From Methanomicrobiaceae archaeon (lineage in GTDB: Archaea; Halobacteriota; Methanomicrobia; Methanomicrobiales; Methanomicrobiaceae): a stretch of DNA of 64,000 nt. The notes under the pieces are model-generated. The model had not been told where the DNA came from, made no database searches, and was given only the letters and a program-made list of their open reading frames with translations. Within the stretch, counting starts at the first letter, position 1; each line of letters starts with the position of its first letter. Below, piece after piece: positions 44,909 to 53,882 of the stretch. A program made the position numbers and the translations under genes. The stretch lies in the NCBI GenBank assembly GCA_016937345.1, contig JAFGWE010000003.1:1-64000 (forward strand), read 5' to 3'.

Positions 44909-45609
44909 AAAAAATTGAGGTCAGTGCAGTATTACCCGTTTTTAATGACAGGGTATCACTTGAAAAGGCAATACCAAAATCTATTGAAATTTTGGAAGAG
45001 ATAACTGATTCTTTTGAGCTTATTGTTGCAGAAGACAACAGCACCGACCATAGCAGAGAACTTGTTGAAGAATGGGAGATAAAAGACCCTCGTATCATAC
45101 TTCTTCACAGCGATGACAGGCAGGGCAGAGGAAAAGCATTAAAAAATGCATTTTCAAGGGCACACGGAGAGATTGTCTGCTACTATGACGTTGATCTCGC
45201 AACGGGAATGGAACACTTAAAAGAGCTTATTGATTCTGTCAGAAATGGAGCGGATATTTCAACAGGTTCACGTCTTATGCCGGAAAGTGACATAGTGAGA
45301 ACAAGGGATCGTGAGATTGCGAGCAGGGGATTTAACTTTATAGTCAGACTTGTCTTAAAAAGCAGGCTTTATGATCACCAGTGCGGATTTAAGGCGTTTA
45401 ACAAAGAAAGCCTGATGAAACTCTTACCGTCAGTATATTCAACACACTGGTTCTGGGACACAGAGGTACTGATCAGAGGTCAGCGTGCAGGGTATAATAT
45501 ATCTGAGTTTCCTGTAAGGTGGAGGACCGGAACAGGCACAACTGTAAAGTTTAAAGATGTATTCTCCATGGGTTCCGATATTCTCAAATTATGGTGGCAG
45601 CTTTTATGA
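44905..45609 (+). CDS. Family 2 glycosyltransferase, dolichyl-phosphate sugar synthase-like (AglD N-terminal half)
   Basis: A 234-residue GT-A enzyme without membrane helices. Motifs: VLPVFNDRVSLEKAI, the nucleotide-binding LIVAEDNSTD, then GRGKALKNAFSRA, the metal-binding YYDVDLAT and STHWFWDTEVLIRG, and the basic end PVRWRTGTGTTVKF. It resembles polyprenyl-phosphate glucose/mannose synthases and the N-terminal part of haloarchaeal AglD. It overlaps the FAD enzyme by four bases and the flippase gene by four. Its likely product is a dolichyl-phosphate sugar used outside the cell. Confidence 0.88.
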   Translation: MKKIEVSAVLPVFNDRVSLEKAIPKSIEILEEITDSFELIVAEDNSTDHSRELVEEWEIKDPRIILLHSDDRQGRGKALKNAFSRAHGEIVCYYDVDLATGMEHLKELIDSVRNGADISTGSRLMPESDIVRTRDREIASRGFNFIVRLVLKSRLYDHQCGFKAFNKESLMKLLPSVYSTHWFWDTEVLIRGQRAGYNISEFPVRWRTGTGTTVKFKDVFSMGSDILKLWWQLL

Positions 45610-46574
45610 ACTACAAAAAGGCAGGCGCAATAATAATCCCAACATTAATCGCAGCAGGGATTATTGCATATATGCTACTCAGGGTCTGGGGAGATCTTAT
45701 TGTAGCCTTAAAGACAGCAGTTCCATCATTTCTGATATTAGCAGTATTAATATGCATAGTTGCATGGTTCTTAAGGGGGCTCAGGTACCAATATATTCTA
45801 AAAAAGATTGATGTTTTGGTTAATTTATGGAAGTCAACCGCATGCATATACATATCACAGACTGCCAATCTGATTATTCCGGCAAGACTTGGAGATCTTG
45901 TACGTCTGCTGATATTGAAGCATGAAGCAGATGCAACATACTCAAAAGGGCTCTCCTCTATTGTTGTTGAGCGTTTTTTTGACATAATCACAATTGCACT
46001 TTTGGGAGTAATTGCCCTGCCATTTGCACTGAATGTTCCGGAATGGTTTTCAACAGTTATTTTCGCGGCCCTTGTCCTGTCTTTTGCATTTATTGCAGCA
46101 CTGGGTCTTTTTGGAAATTTAAAAGCAGAAAATAAATATATAAATATATTATTTAATCTTCTTTCAGAGATAAAACAGGCTTCTTTAGGAATATCCGCAA
46201 CAGGGATCTTGGGTTTTTCATCTGTCGTCATATGGATCTTTGACTGTTTTATATGTCTTGTAATTGCAATGATGTTCAATGTTGAAATTCCCTTTGTAGT
46301 GATAGTTCTTGCAATTGTTATTGGAAACCTTGTAAAAGCCGTTCCACTGACACCCGGCGGTGTTGGCACATATGAACTTGCGGTTGCATTAACCCTTGAA
46401 ATTTCAGGAACTCCTGCGGCAATTGCAACACTGATTGCAGTAATAGATCACCTTGTTAAAAATCTGGTTACCCTTGCAGGGGGCGTCATATCACTCTATA
46501 TTTTCGGTGACTGGGCAGTTGATCTGATGAAGCGTGCTTTTTCAAGAGGTATTGATAAAGGAGAAATTATTTGA
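45606..46574 (+). CDS. Flippase-like membrane protein (UPF0104/LPG-synthase TM; AglD C-terminal half)
   Basis: A 322-residue integral membrane protein, with about eight helices, of the lysylphosphatidylglycerol synthase TM/UPF0104 family. Typical motifs are WFLRGLRYQYIL, PARLGDLVRLLILK, SSIVVERFFDII and VPLTPGGVGTYELA. The ATG at 45606 overlaps the GT2 stop codon (ATGA). In Haloferax AglD, a GT2 domain and this kind of membrane domain are one protein; here they are separate, adjacent and coupled. It probably moves or anchors the lipid-linked sugar. Direct evidence for flipping by this family is limited. Confidence 0.87.
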   Translation: MNYKKAGAIIIPTLIAAGIIAYMLLRVWGDLIVALKTAVPSFLILAVLICIVAWFLRGLRYQYILKKIDVLVNLWKSTACIYISQTANLIIPARLGDLVRLLILKHEADATYSKGLSSIVVERFFDIITIALLGVIALPFALNVPEWFSTVIFAALVLSFAFIAALGLFGNLKAENKYINILFNLLSEIKQASLGISATGILGFSSVVIWIFDCFICLVIAMMFNVEIPFVVIVLAIVIGNLVKAVPLTPGGVGTYELAVALTLEISGTPAAIATLIAVIDHLVKNLVTLAGGVISLYIFGDWAVDLMKRAFSRGIDKGEII

Positions 46575-48580
46575 CGCCCGAAATGCAGGTATTTTCAATT
46601 CTAATCTGGATTATTCTCCTTAAATTCATTCAGATTTCCATCTGGCCTCTCCTGAAAAAAGCTGTGGGAGATTTCTCTTACGGAATTTCATATCCCGCAT
46701 CTCTTTTAATTTTTGCACTATTGTCCTGGTACTCAGGGTTTTTCGGAGTGACTTTATACGCATCACTTTTTATCTTTGCAATTTTGTTTATCTTTTTTGC
46801 GTACAATGGAGAATATTCCGGAGATAAAATTGCCGTGAATCTGAGATGGGACTTTGTGTTTTTTATGCTCTTCCTCTTCATGCTTGAAGTGAGATACTTA
46901 AACCCGTCCATATCATATGCAGAGAAATTTATGGATCATGCATTTCTGGCATCAGTTATGAACAATCCAGCAATCCCGCCTGTTGACCCGTGGTATTCAG
47001 GAGGAAATCTTGACGTATATTATTATCTGGGACACTGGACTTTCGGTGCTTTGGGTGTAATGTCCGGAATCAAATCAACAGTTGTATTCAACCTTATACT
47101 TCCGACAGTCTTTGCAAATATAGGTGTGTCTTTATATGCATCAGGAAAACTTCTTCTGAAAAAATATCAGTGGCTGCCGGTTCTCACAATTTTTGTTGTA
47201 AATCCGGCTTTTATCTACCATCTTCTTTTAGGCAAAAGTATTACGGCTGTTATGTGGGATAGCACAAGAACCATTGATGCCGCAATAACGGAATATCCTG
47301 TTTTTTCAATGCTCTGGGGCGATCCACATGCACATGTAATTTCACTTTTTAACCAGGCATTTTTCCTGTTTCTTCTGATATACTGTTACCTCAAATGGAA
47401 CGAATCTGATGACAGATCAAAGTGGATTCTGGCTATCTTAATGTCCATAAGCCTGGGTTCAATGCCACTTTTAAATACATGGGATGTATTAATTTATGCT
47501 CCTGCACTTCTGGTTTTCGGATTTTTAATCTTTCTTAAAAACAGGGATGATAAATTTATCAAAAATCTTCCTTTGAGAATTATACTGCTGGTTCCTGCAT
47601 TATCTGTCCTTATATATCTCCCTTACTACCTGATGCTCAATGCAGGAGGAATTGAAGGTATTGCAATAGTAAATAGCCCTACAGAACCTTTTGCATTCAT
47701 TTTAGTATACGGATTTTTCCTTTTGGTATTATATCTTGAATGCATAAAAGACATTATCCAAAAACCTTACCTGATAATTTTCGGTATACCTTTTATTCTT
47801 CTGGGATACTTTGGTGCAGGGCTTTGTATAATCCCAATCTCTGCACTTATATCCAGAAAAAAGCTCCTCCCACAGGATATTCTGGCATCTCTTGGCCTCT
47901 TGATAATAATCTTTACAGAAACATTTTACCTCAGGGACAATATGGGCGAGGCATACTTTAGGATGAATACCGTCTTTAAATTCTCCATTATTGCATGGAT
48001 GATGCTTGGAATTTCAACTGCTGTTTTTATCGGGAAATATCTTGAGAAAAGAAATTCTTTGAATAATGAAAAAACAGATACAAAGAAAAAGTCTGCATTT
48101 GTTGCAATAATTATCTGTGCACTATTATTAACACCGTTAATTCTTCCGGATCTTAACTACGGATATGGAGGAAAGACCCTTGATGGCATGGAATGGATGA
48201 AAATACAACATCCATATGAGTACAATGCAATAGATTATCTGAGGGAGCAGAAAGGAAGTATAAGTATTGTTGAGGCAGAAGACGGAGACTATACATATTA
48301 CTCACGGGTTTCATCCATGACAGGATATCCGACAATTATTGGAATGCCTTTTCACGAACAGATGTGGAGAGGAGATGCGGCACTTGTCGGAGAAAGAATG
48401 TCAGATATCAAAAAAATATATGAAAATCCAAAAGAATGTGCATCCCTGATGGAAAAATACAGTATGACACATATATTCGTTGGAGAACCCGAAAATAAGA
48501 GATATAATTTAAACCTTCCTTATGATCTCCTGACTATTGTATATCAAAACGATGGCGTGGTAATTTATGCGCTCAAATAA
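46571..48580 (+). CDS. DUF2298 polytopic membrane protein (GT-C-like, chlor_Arch_YYY type)
   Basis: A 669-residue membrane protein with a dozen or more helices. The start is TTG 46571, seven bases after AAAGGAG (46557-46563) and overlapping the previous stop; an ATG at 46583 is too far from that site. The large first extracytoplasmic loop has SYAEKFMDHAFLASVMNN, then PPVDPWYSGGNLDVYYYLGH, the hallmark of DUF2298. Later come WGDPHAHVISLF and YFRMNTVFKFS. The C-terminal ~110 residues are a soluble outer domain. The family is distantly like GT-C glycosyltransferases that use lipid-phosphate sugars. As the last gene after a GT2/flippase pair it is the likely transferase onto an exported acceptor. 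Confidence 0.85.
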   Translation: MTPEMQVFSILIWIILLKFIQISIWPLLKKAVGDFSYGISYPASLLIFALLSWYSGFFGVTLYASLFIFAILFIFFAYNGEYSGDKIAVNLRWDFVFFMLFLFMLEVRYLNPSISYAEKFMDHAFLASVMNNPAIPPVDPWYSGGNLDVYYYLGHWTFGALGVMSGIKSTVVFNLILPTVFANIGVSLYASGKLLLKKYQWLPVLTIFVVNPAFIYHLLLGKSITAVMWDSTRTIDAAITEYPVFSMLWGDPHAHVISLFNQAFFLFLLIYCYLKWNESDDRSKWILAILMSISLGSMPLLNTWDVLIYAPALLVFGFLIFLKNRDDKFIKNLPLRIILLVPALSVLIYLPYYLMLNAGGIEGIAIVNSPTEPFAFILVYGFFLLVLYLECIKDIIQKPYLIIFGIPFILLGYFGAGLCIIPISALISRKKLLPQDILASLGLLIIIFTETFYLRDNMGEAYFRMNTVFKFSIIAWMMLGISTAVFIGKYLEKRNSLNNEKTDTKKKSAFVAIIICALLLTPLILPDLNYGYGGKTLDGMEWMKIQHPYEYNAIDYLREQKGSISIVEAEDGDYTYYSRVSSMTGYPTIIGMPFHEQMWRGDAALVGERMSDIKKIYENPKECASLMEKYSMTHIFVGEPENKRYNLNLPYDLLTIVYQNDGVVIYALK

Positions 48581-48621
48581 ACCTTAATCATCTTCGTTTT
48601 AATAAAAAATAAAGGAATACA

Positions 48622-48794
48622 TCTTTTAAAAATGAGACCTTATCCTTTTCAAAAACCTTTATCCCTGTTAATGTTGAATTAATATAGCTACATCAATCAC
48701 TGACTGATGAGTGATGAAGGAGTAACTCGATTCAAAAAAACCGGAAGAGTACATTTACACTCTTTTGGCTCTTTGCTCCTGAATGAGGTGAGTT
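48622..48794 (+). promoter_or_regulatory. Promoter and structured leader of the L7Ae operon
   Basis: TATA-like TTTTAAAAA (48624-48632) and CTTTATCC (48657-48664) stretches precede an ~100-nt leader. The leader has two TGATGA box-C-like motifs (48705-48710, 48712-48717), CTGA box-D-like motifs (48700-48707 and 48779-48782), and a strong hairpin: 48741-48750 pairs with 48759-48768, ten pairs with an eight-base loop. Box C/D pairs make kink-turns, which L7Ae binds. L7Ae autoregulation through a leader kink-turn is known in archaea, so this is a candidate autoregulatory leader. Confidence 0.5.
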
Positions 48795-49163
48795 ATGTCA
48801 AAAGTATACGTTAAATTTGAAGTTCCTGATGATATTCAGAACAAAGCACTGGAAGTTCTTGAGGTCGCACGCGACACAGGAAAGATTAAGAAAGGATCAA
48901 ACGAAGCAACAAAGGCTGTAGAAAGAGGAATTGCACAGCTTGTTATTATCGGCGGCGACGTTGAGCCTGAGGAGATTGTAATGCACCTTCCTGCACTCTG
49001 TGACGAAAAGCAGTGCCCATACGTTATTATCAACCAGCAGAATGATGTTGGCGCAGCAAGTGGTCTTGACGTAGGTTCAGCTGCAGCAGCTGTTGTAAAA
49101 CCAGGAAAAGCAAAGGAACTCCTTGAAGAAGTACTCGGTCAGATAGCCGAACTCAAAAAGTGA
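48795..49163 (+). CDS. rpl7ae: Large ribosomal subunit protein L7Ae
   Basis: A 122-residue L7Ae (eL8). Family residues are [36 protein letters not shown], the RNA-binding loop, and [12 protein letters not shown]. It binds kink-turns in 23S rRNA, in box C/D and H/ACA guide RNAs and in RNase P. It starts the conserved archaeal string L7Ae-S28e-L24e-Ndk. A GAGGTGAG ribosome site lies just before the ATG. Its leader has possible L7Ae-binding motifs. Confidence 0.97.
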   Translation: MSKVYVKFEVPDDIQNKALEVLEVARDTGKIKKGSNEATKAVERGIAQLVIIGGDVEPEEIVMHLPALCDEKQCPYVIINQQNDVGAASGLDVGSAAAAVVKPGKAKELLEEVLGQIAELKK

Positions 49164-49174
49164 GGTGACCATTT

Positions 49175-49381
49175 ATGGCAGATGCAACGCCGGCAGAAGT
49201 TATCGAAATTATCGGTCCGACAGGAATGCACGGAGAGGCATTCCAGGTCAAATGCCGTATTCTTGATGGCTCAAACAAAGGAAGAATTATAACCCGCAAC
49301 ACAGTCGGGCCAATCCGTGAGGGCGATGTGCTTATGCTCATCGAAACCGAACGTGAAGCTAAGAAAATGTCGAGGCGCTGA
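49175..49381 (+). CDS. rps28e: Small ribosomal subunit protein S28e
   Basis: A 68-residue S28e (eS28), an OB-fold protein near the mRNA exit. It shows [24 protein letters not shown], then [22 protein letters not shown]. It lies 11 bases after L7Ae and two bases before L24e. GAGGTGAC precedes the ATG. Confidence 0.97.
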   Translation: MADATPAEVIEIIGPTGMHGEAFQVKCRILDGSNKGRIITRNTVGPIREGDVLMLIETEREAKKMSRR

Positions 49382-49383
49382 AG

Positions 49384-49575
49384 ATGGTGGAAACATATGT
49401 ATGTTCATTCTGTGGGGAGCAGGTCGAACCCGGAACAGGAAAAATGTATGTTAAAAAAGATGGTTCAATCTTTTATTTCTGCAGTTCAAAGTGCGAAAAC
49501 AACTACCTCCTTGGAAGAGTACCACGCCGCGTAGCCTGGACAAAAGCAGGCCGCAAGGCTCTCGGTAAGGAGTGA
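49384..49575 (+). CDS. rpl24e: Large ribosomal subunit protein L24e
   Basis: A 63-residue L24e (eL24) with the zinc-binding [13 protein letters not shown] and [14 protein letters not shown] cysteine pairs (C-x2-C and C-x3-C), then a basic end. It binds 23S rRNA near the subunit interface. It follows S28e by two bases; ndk follows nine bases after its stop. Confidence 0.97.
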   Translation: MVETYVCSFCGEQVEPGTGKMYVKKDGSIFYFCSSKCENNYLLGRVPRRVAWTKAGRKALGKE

Positions 49576-49584
49576 TCCTAAATT

Positions 49585-50034
49585 ATGGATCAAACATTTT
49601 TAATGATCAAACCCGACGGTGTCCAGCGCGGACTCGTAGGTGAGATTGTTTCAAGACTTGAGAATAAGGGTCTTAAACTTGTTGCGGCAAAATTTGAGTC
49701 TCTTCCTGAAGAGCGTGTTATGGAACACTACTCCGAGCACAAAGACAAGCCTTTCTTCCCCGGACTTAAGTCATACATTATGAGCGGACCGTGCTTTTTG
49801 ATGGTATGGGAAGGAAAAAAAGTCGTTTCAATTACCCGCCAGATGATTGGCGCAACCAATCCGGCAGAAGCACTCCCGGGAACTATCCGCGGAGACTTTG
49901 CTCTTGAGATTGGTATGAATGTTATCCACGGTTCAGACTCAGAAGAGACTGCAAAGCGTGAGATTTCCATTCACTTCAAAAATGATGAAATCACCTCCTA
50001 TGAAAGAGTAGACGAGAAATATCTCTACGAATAA
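49585..50034 (+). CDS. ndk: Nucleoside diphosphate kinase
   Basis: A 149-residue NDK. It has the N-terminal [18 protein letters not shown], and the catalytic His is in [16 protein letters not shown]. It balances nucleoside triphosphate pools by phosphate transfer through a phosphohistidine. It is the usual last gene of this ribosomal string. A T-rich run at 50045-50060 after the stop may end the transcript. Confidence 0.97.
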   Translation: MDQTFLMIKPDGVQRGLVGEIVSRLENKGLKLVAAKFESLPEERVMEHYSEHKDKPFFPGLKSYIMSGPCFLMVWEGKKVVSITRQMIGATNPAEALPGTIRGDFALEIGMNVIHGSDSEETAKREISIHFKNDEITSYERVDEKYLYE

Positions 50035-50163
50035 ACTTTCAGAATATCTTTTTTTATTTCATTAGAGGATTTTCTATAAACCAGAATTAATTCTCAGATT
50101 CAGATTTTCCATTGACAAGGAAATATTAACGGAAATTTATCATTAAAAAATATATGACTTATC

Positions 50164-51630
50164 TTATATGGACTTCTCAAAGCCTTTTATAAGCCCCATA
50201 AAAAAGACTATTACAGCCATAATCTCCAGACGGCCTATCCACATCGCAAAAATAAACACAAGCTTGCTAAAAGGTGTCATATCAGGAGTAACAAAGCCGG
50301 TGCTTATGCCATTGTTGCATGTCGCAGACACAATCTCAAAAAGAATATTGCTTGTATCAACAGCAGGTGCCTCAAAATGCATTATTAATATTGCAGAAAA
50401 GAAGATCACAAGAAGATAAAGAATTATAATAAGCATATTTTTTGATACTTCGGCTTCTGCATCAGCTTTAGGGATTATCTTCCCGCCATATCTGAACGGA
50501 ACTATCACTTTACCACTTACAAAGGATCTTTTAAACCACCATACAATACCCCTGTAGGCCAAAGCTGCCCTTGAAAGTTTAATACCCCCGGCAGTACTGC
50601 CTGAAGAGCCTCCTATAAACATGAGCAAAACAAGAAAAAGAACAGTCACAGGTGCCCATGTGTTTGGGGATGATATCTGAAATCCTGTGCTTGTAACACC
50701 GGCAACAGCCATAAAAATACCTTCCCTTATTGCTGTTGCACCGTCAAGTCCGTTGAACAGTAAAAGGTCAGTTGCAATTACTACAAATCCTGCCATAATT
50801 AAAAAGAATAAAAGCCAGGCCTGCTCATCACGGAATAAACTTACTTTTTTCTTATAATACATCAGGTAATATATCTTAAAAGGCAGGGCTCCGGCAATCA
50901 TCACAGGAATTATGAGCATTTCAAGAAGCGGATTGGCATAATAAGATATTCCGGCAGAATGTACTGAAAAACCTCCGGTTGCAATTGCAACCATTGCAAT
51001 GTTTATAGCATCCCAAAGTGAAACACCGGAGATTAAAATAAAAAGGACTGATATTCCTGTAAGAATCAAATATATCTTCCACATCTGAAGACCCTGCTGT
51101 ACAACACTTGGCATAAATGCTTCACTTCTTCCTTCAGACCTGTAGAATCTTGATGGATTCAACCCTGTTTTCGAAAGCATAACTACTGTAAATGCAACAA
51201 TTCCAAGACCGCCCAGCCACTGCATAAGAGACCGCCAGAAAAGGAGAGTATACGGCGTTGAATCCACATCAGGAATCATTGTAAGGCCTGTATCAGTCCA
51301 TCCTGACATTGCCTCAAAAAAAGAGTCAATATATGGCATCCCTGTGCCCAGCCAGAAGGGAACAGCGCCTACAAAGGCACAGATAAGCCAGACGAATGCT
51401 ACTGAGAACAATGCCTGGCTTAATTTTGCCTCTCTTTTATTCTCCGGAAACATAAGAAAAATTGTTCCAAGAAGATACAGAATAAGAGGGACAAGAGCCA
51501 TAGGAGCAATCATATCCCATTCTTTGAATATTACCGCGACAATGAGCGGAACACATGTTCCAAAACTAATAAAGCGAAGGACATTCCCAAGATCGTCTGC
51601 TATCACTGAAAACTGTTTTATTCTGTTCAT
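50164..51630 (-). CDS. trkH: TrkH-family potassium uptake membrane protein
   Basis: A 488-residue membrane protein with four pore repeats. Selectivity-filter segments are visible as SGWTDTGLTM, IATGGFSVHS, GVTSTGFQIS and TCNNGISTGF. It forms the K+ (or Na+) channel of the Trk/Ktr system, normally gated by the cytosolic protein TrkA; no TrkA gene is nearby. The upstream region 51631-51791 is AT-rich. I saw no clear riboswitch there. Confidence 0.94.
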   Translation of the reverse strand: MNRIKQFSVIADDLGNVLRFISFGTCVPLIVAVIFKEWDMIAPMALVPLILYLLGTIFLMFPENKREAKLSQALFSVAFVWLICAFVGAVPFWLGTGMPYIDSFFEAMSGWTDTGLTMIPDVDSTPYTLLFWRSLMQWLGGLGIVAFTVVMLSKTGLNPSRFYRSEGRSEAFMPSVVQQGLQMWKIYLILTGISVLFILISGVSLWDAINIAMVAIATGGFSVHSAGISYYANPLLEMLIIPVMIAGALPFKIYYLMYYKKKVSLFRDEQAWLLFFLIMAGFVVIATDLLLFNGLDGATAIREGIFMAVAGVTSTGFQISSPNTWAPVTVLFLVLLMFIGGSSGSTAGGIKLSRAALAYRGIVWWFKRSFVSGKVIVPFRYGGKIIPKADAEAEVSKNMLIIILYLLVIFFSAILIMHFEAPAVDTSNILFEIVSATCNNGISTGFVTPDMTPFSKLVFIFAMWIGRLEIMAVIVFFMGLIKGFEKSI

Positions 51631-51791
51631 CTGAGATACCTTTTAGGTGAAAGGTTTGATAATATATGTTTTTGCATAATACTCTGATGATTATGTTTTT
51701 TTCTTTTCCAGCAGAACATTAAGATGTTAGATCACATAAGCATATGAGTGCATCAATATTATGATTCACATAAGGTCATTTTAAAAACAGA

Positions 51792-52172
51792 TTATTTTTT
51801 GTTAGTCCACAAATTGTGGATATTGCAGTATTCTATTGACTTTACATCCGCATTCTGACACGGGAAATAAGCAACAGGTTCATCTCCAGGGTTTAACCAG
51901 TGTACTAATATACTATCACCGTCAATTACAGCTATCATTACAATATGATGCTCGGGCGTCATTGGATGAAGCGTAGAACCAACAGTCACCTTTATACCGG
52001 AGTCTGTTTTCTCAACAATCGGAACATGCTTCTCATTTTTAAAGTCTGCAGACTGCTCCTCCAAAAGAATCATTGGCACATCACAGCACGACAAATCTCC
52101 CTTTCCGGAATCTATTACAAGAACTGTGTTTCCACATTTCTCACATTTGTATATTTCAGCCTTTTTGGTCAT
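51792..52172 (-). CDS. dfx: Desulfoferrodoxin (superoxide reductase, two-iron type)
   Basis: A 126-residue Dfx from the ATG at 52172, nine bases after GGAG (52182-52185). Center I is the desulforedoxin domain YKCEKCGN plus LSCCDVPM (four Cys). Center II has the SOR ligands: KHVPIVE, LHPMTPEHHI and the C-terminal CNIHNLW (Cys plus His). It reduces superoxide to peroxide with electrons from rubredoxin. It is last in an oxygen-defence operon with FprA and two rubredoxins. Confidence 0.96.
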   Translation of the reverse strand: MTKKAEIYKCEKCGNTVLVIDSGKGDLSCCDVPMILLEEQSADFKNEKHVPIVEKTDSGIKVTVGSTLHPMTPEHHIVMIAVIDGDSILVHWLNPGDEPVAYFPCQNADVKSIEYCNIHNLWTNKK

Positions 52173-52194
52173 TTTCAAAAACTCCTTTTATTTA

Positions 52195-53379
52195 TTAAAG
52201 GATGTTGTATTCCCTATGCTTATTTAATATTTCGTCAGCAAGACAATCAAGGCCCTTATATGCCTCTTCATCGGGATAACCCTTGATATATACCGGATTT
52301 AAAACCTCCACATCAAGTTTGTGAATCATATCTCCCAAATCCTTTACGGTCTTACCTCCCCATCCGTAAGAGCCGATTATCCCAATAAATTTTGCTTTTG
52401 GTTTTAAGATATTTGCAATAAATGCAAGATTTGCGGCTTTGGGATGTGGTCCGAAAAGAACTGTTGGAGATGCAATAATAATTGTTGCAGCATCTAAAAG
52501 ATCCATTGCAAGACGCCCAGTATCTGCCCTCCCAAGATCATATGGCCGGACTGCAATTCCTCTTGATAGAAGACTCTCGGTCAGATAATGCACCATCTTC
52601 TTTGTACTGCCATGCATTGACACATAAGGAATTATCACCCTGTTTTTTACGTCATCAGAACTCCATTCCCGATAAGCATCCAGAATATACTCTTTATCAT
52701 TATACATAGGCCCGTGACTTGGTGCGATTATATCAAATTCATAACCGGAAAGTCTGTCAATGTACTCCAGGACCTTACTTCTAAAAGGCATCATAATCTC
52801 GGCAAAATACCTTTTCGCCAGGATATAATGGAGAGGCTCATCATCAACAAATAGACTTCCGGTCGCATAATGTGCACCAAAAAGATCACATGAAAATACG
52901 ATCCTGTCTTCACGAAGATATGTAATCATGGTATCCGGCCAGTGAACCCATGGAGTTATTAGAAATTCAAGGGTTTTATCTCCAAGAGAGAGTGTCTCAC
53001 CATCACCAACAACAATAATACGGAATTCCGGTACCTGATGAAAACTGATCAAAAGCTCTTTGCATTTTTCAGAAGTAACTATCTTTGCATTAGGGAACAG
53101 TTCAAGAAATACGGGGATAGAACCTGAATGATCCTGTTCGGCATGATTCACTATAATATAGTCAATCCTTGATAATTGTGAACGTGCAAGATTTGTTATG
53201 AATTCTTCTTCAAATTCAAAATCAACTGCATCAATAAGGACTGTCTTTTCACTGCCTTCTATAAGGTAGGAGTTATATGTGGTACCGTCAGGAAGTGGAA
53301 GAAGTTCATCAAAAATCTGCCTGTCCCAGTCAATAACACCTACAGAATATACATTTTTACAGATCTCTCTGACTGCCAT
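52195..53379 (-). CDS. fprA: A-type flavoprotein FprA (F420H2 oxidase)
   Basis: A 394-residue flavodiiron protein from the ATG at 53379. The N-terminal metallo-beta-lactamase domain has the diiron motif NHAEQDHSG, and the later HGPMY ligand. The C-terminal flavodoxin domain has PYVSMHGSTKKM and SPTVLFGPHPKAAN, binding FMN. In methanogens it reduces O2 to water with F420H2. It begins two bases after the stop of a rubredoxin gene and is followed by Dfx after 22 bases. Confidence 0.95.
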   Translation of the reverse strand: MAVREICKNVYSVGVIDWDRQIFDELLPLPDGTTYNSYLIEGSEKTVLIDAVDFEFEEEFITNLARSQLSRIDYIIVNHAEQDHSGSIPVFLELFPNAKIVTSEKCKELLISFHQVPEFRIIVVGDGETLSLGDKTLEFLITPWVHWPDTMITYLREDRIVFSCDLFGAHYATGSLFVDDEPLHYILAKRYFAEIMMPFRSKVLEYIDRLSGYEFDIIAPSHGPMYNDKEYILDAYREWSSDDVKNRVIIPYVSMHGSTKKMVHYLTESLLSRGIAVRPYDLGRADTGRLAMDLLDAATIIIASPTVLFGPHPKAANLAFIANILKPKAKFIGIIGSYGWGGKTVKDLGDMIHKLDVEVLNPVYIKGYPDEEAYKGLDCLADEILNKHREYNIL

Positions 53380-53381
53380 GT

Positions 53382-53540
53382 TCAAATCTCTTTAAAACTT
53401 GATTTTTGAGCTCCGCATACAGGACAACGCCACTCCTCAGGAATATCTGAAAATGAAGTTTTTGCAGCAACCCCGCTATCACCTTTTTCGGGGTCATATA
53501 TATGCCCGCACACCATACATTTCATTTTTTTTCCAGTCAT
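53382..53540 (-). CDS. Rubredoxin 1
   Basis: A 52-residue rubredoxin, short and easily missed. The iron ligands are in MKCMVCGHIYDPEKGD and EWRCPVCGAQKSSF. It has the standard length and the YD-x-G-D pattern. The stop TGA is two bases before the fprA ATG, so it is translated with FprA and is probably its or Dfx's electron donor. Five bases separate it from the end of the second rubredoxin gene. Confidence 0.93.
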   Translation of the reverse strand: MTGKKMKCMVCGHIYDPEKGDSGVAAKTSFSDIPEEWRCPVCGAQKSSFKEI

Positions 53541-53545
53541 TTTTC

Positions 53546-53716
53546 TTATTCCTCAATCTCAATTGGTTCAAACTTATCTTTTTTAGCCCCACAACGTGGA
53601 CATTTCCAGTCTGCCGGAAGGTCTTCAAAAGCTGTTCCCTTTGCAATACCTGATCCTGCATCTCCAATGCGTGAATCATAAATATAACCACATTTTTTGC
53701 ATTTCCAAACTTTCAT
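53546..53716 (-). CDS. Rubredoxin 2
   Basis: A 56-residue rubredoxin. It begins [19 protein letters not shown] and ends with [21 protein letters not shown], giving the four Cys ligands. The ATG at 53716 follows a GAGGG ribosome site; longer in-frame starts exist but the added residues do not look like the family. It is the first gene of the operon. The acidic C-terminus differs from rubredoxin 1, which suggests different partners. Confidence 0.94.
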   Translation of the reverse strand: MKVWKCKKCGYIYDSRIGDAGSGIAKGTAFEDLPADWKCPRCGAKKDKFEPIEIEE

Positions 53717-53882
53717 GATAATACCCTCACAAAAACCGGATGCTATAAACCCGGTATCACTGGTATTTTGTATAATGTTACTTAATAAATTTCTGTAAAG
53801 TTCATAGAATTTTTTTCTTTTTAGATGAGAAAACACAAAAATTTTAATAAATAATTTTGAAACATACCGGATTAAAAAAAAA

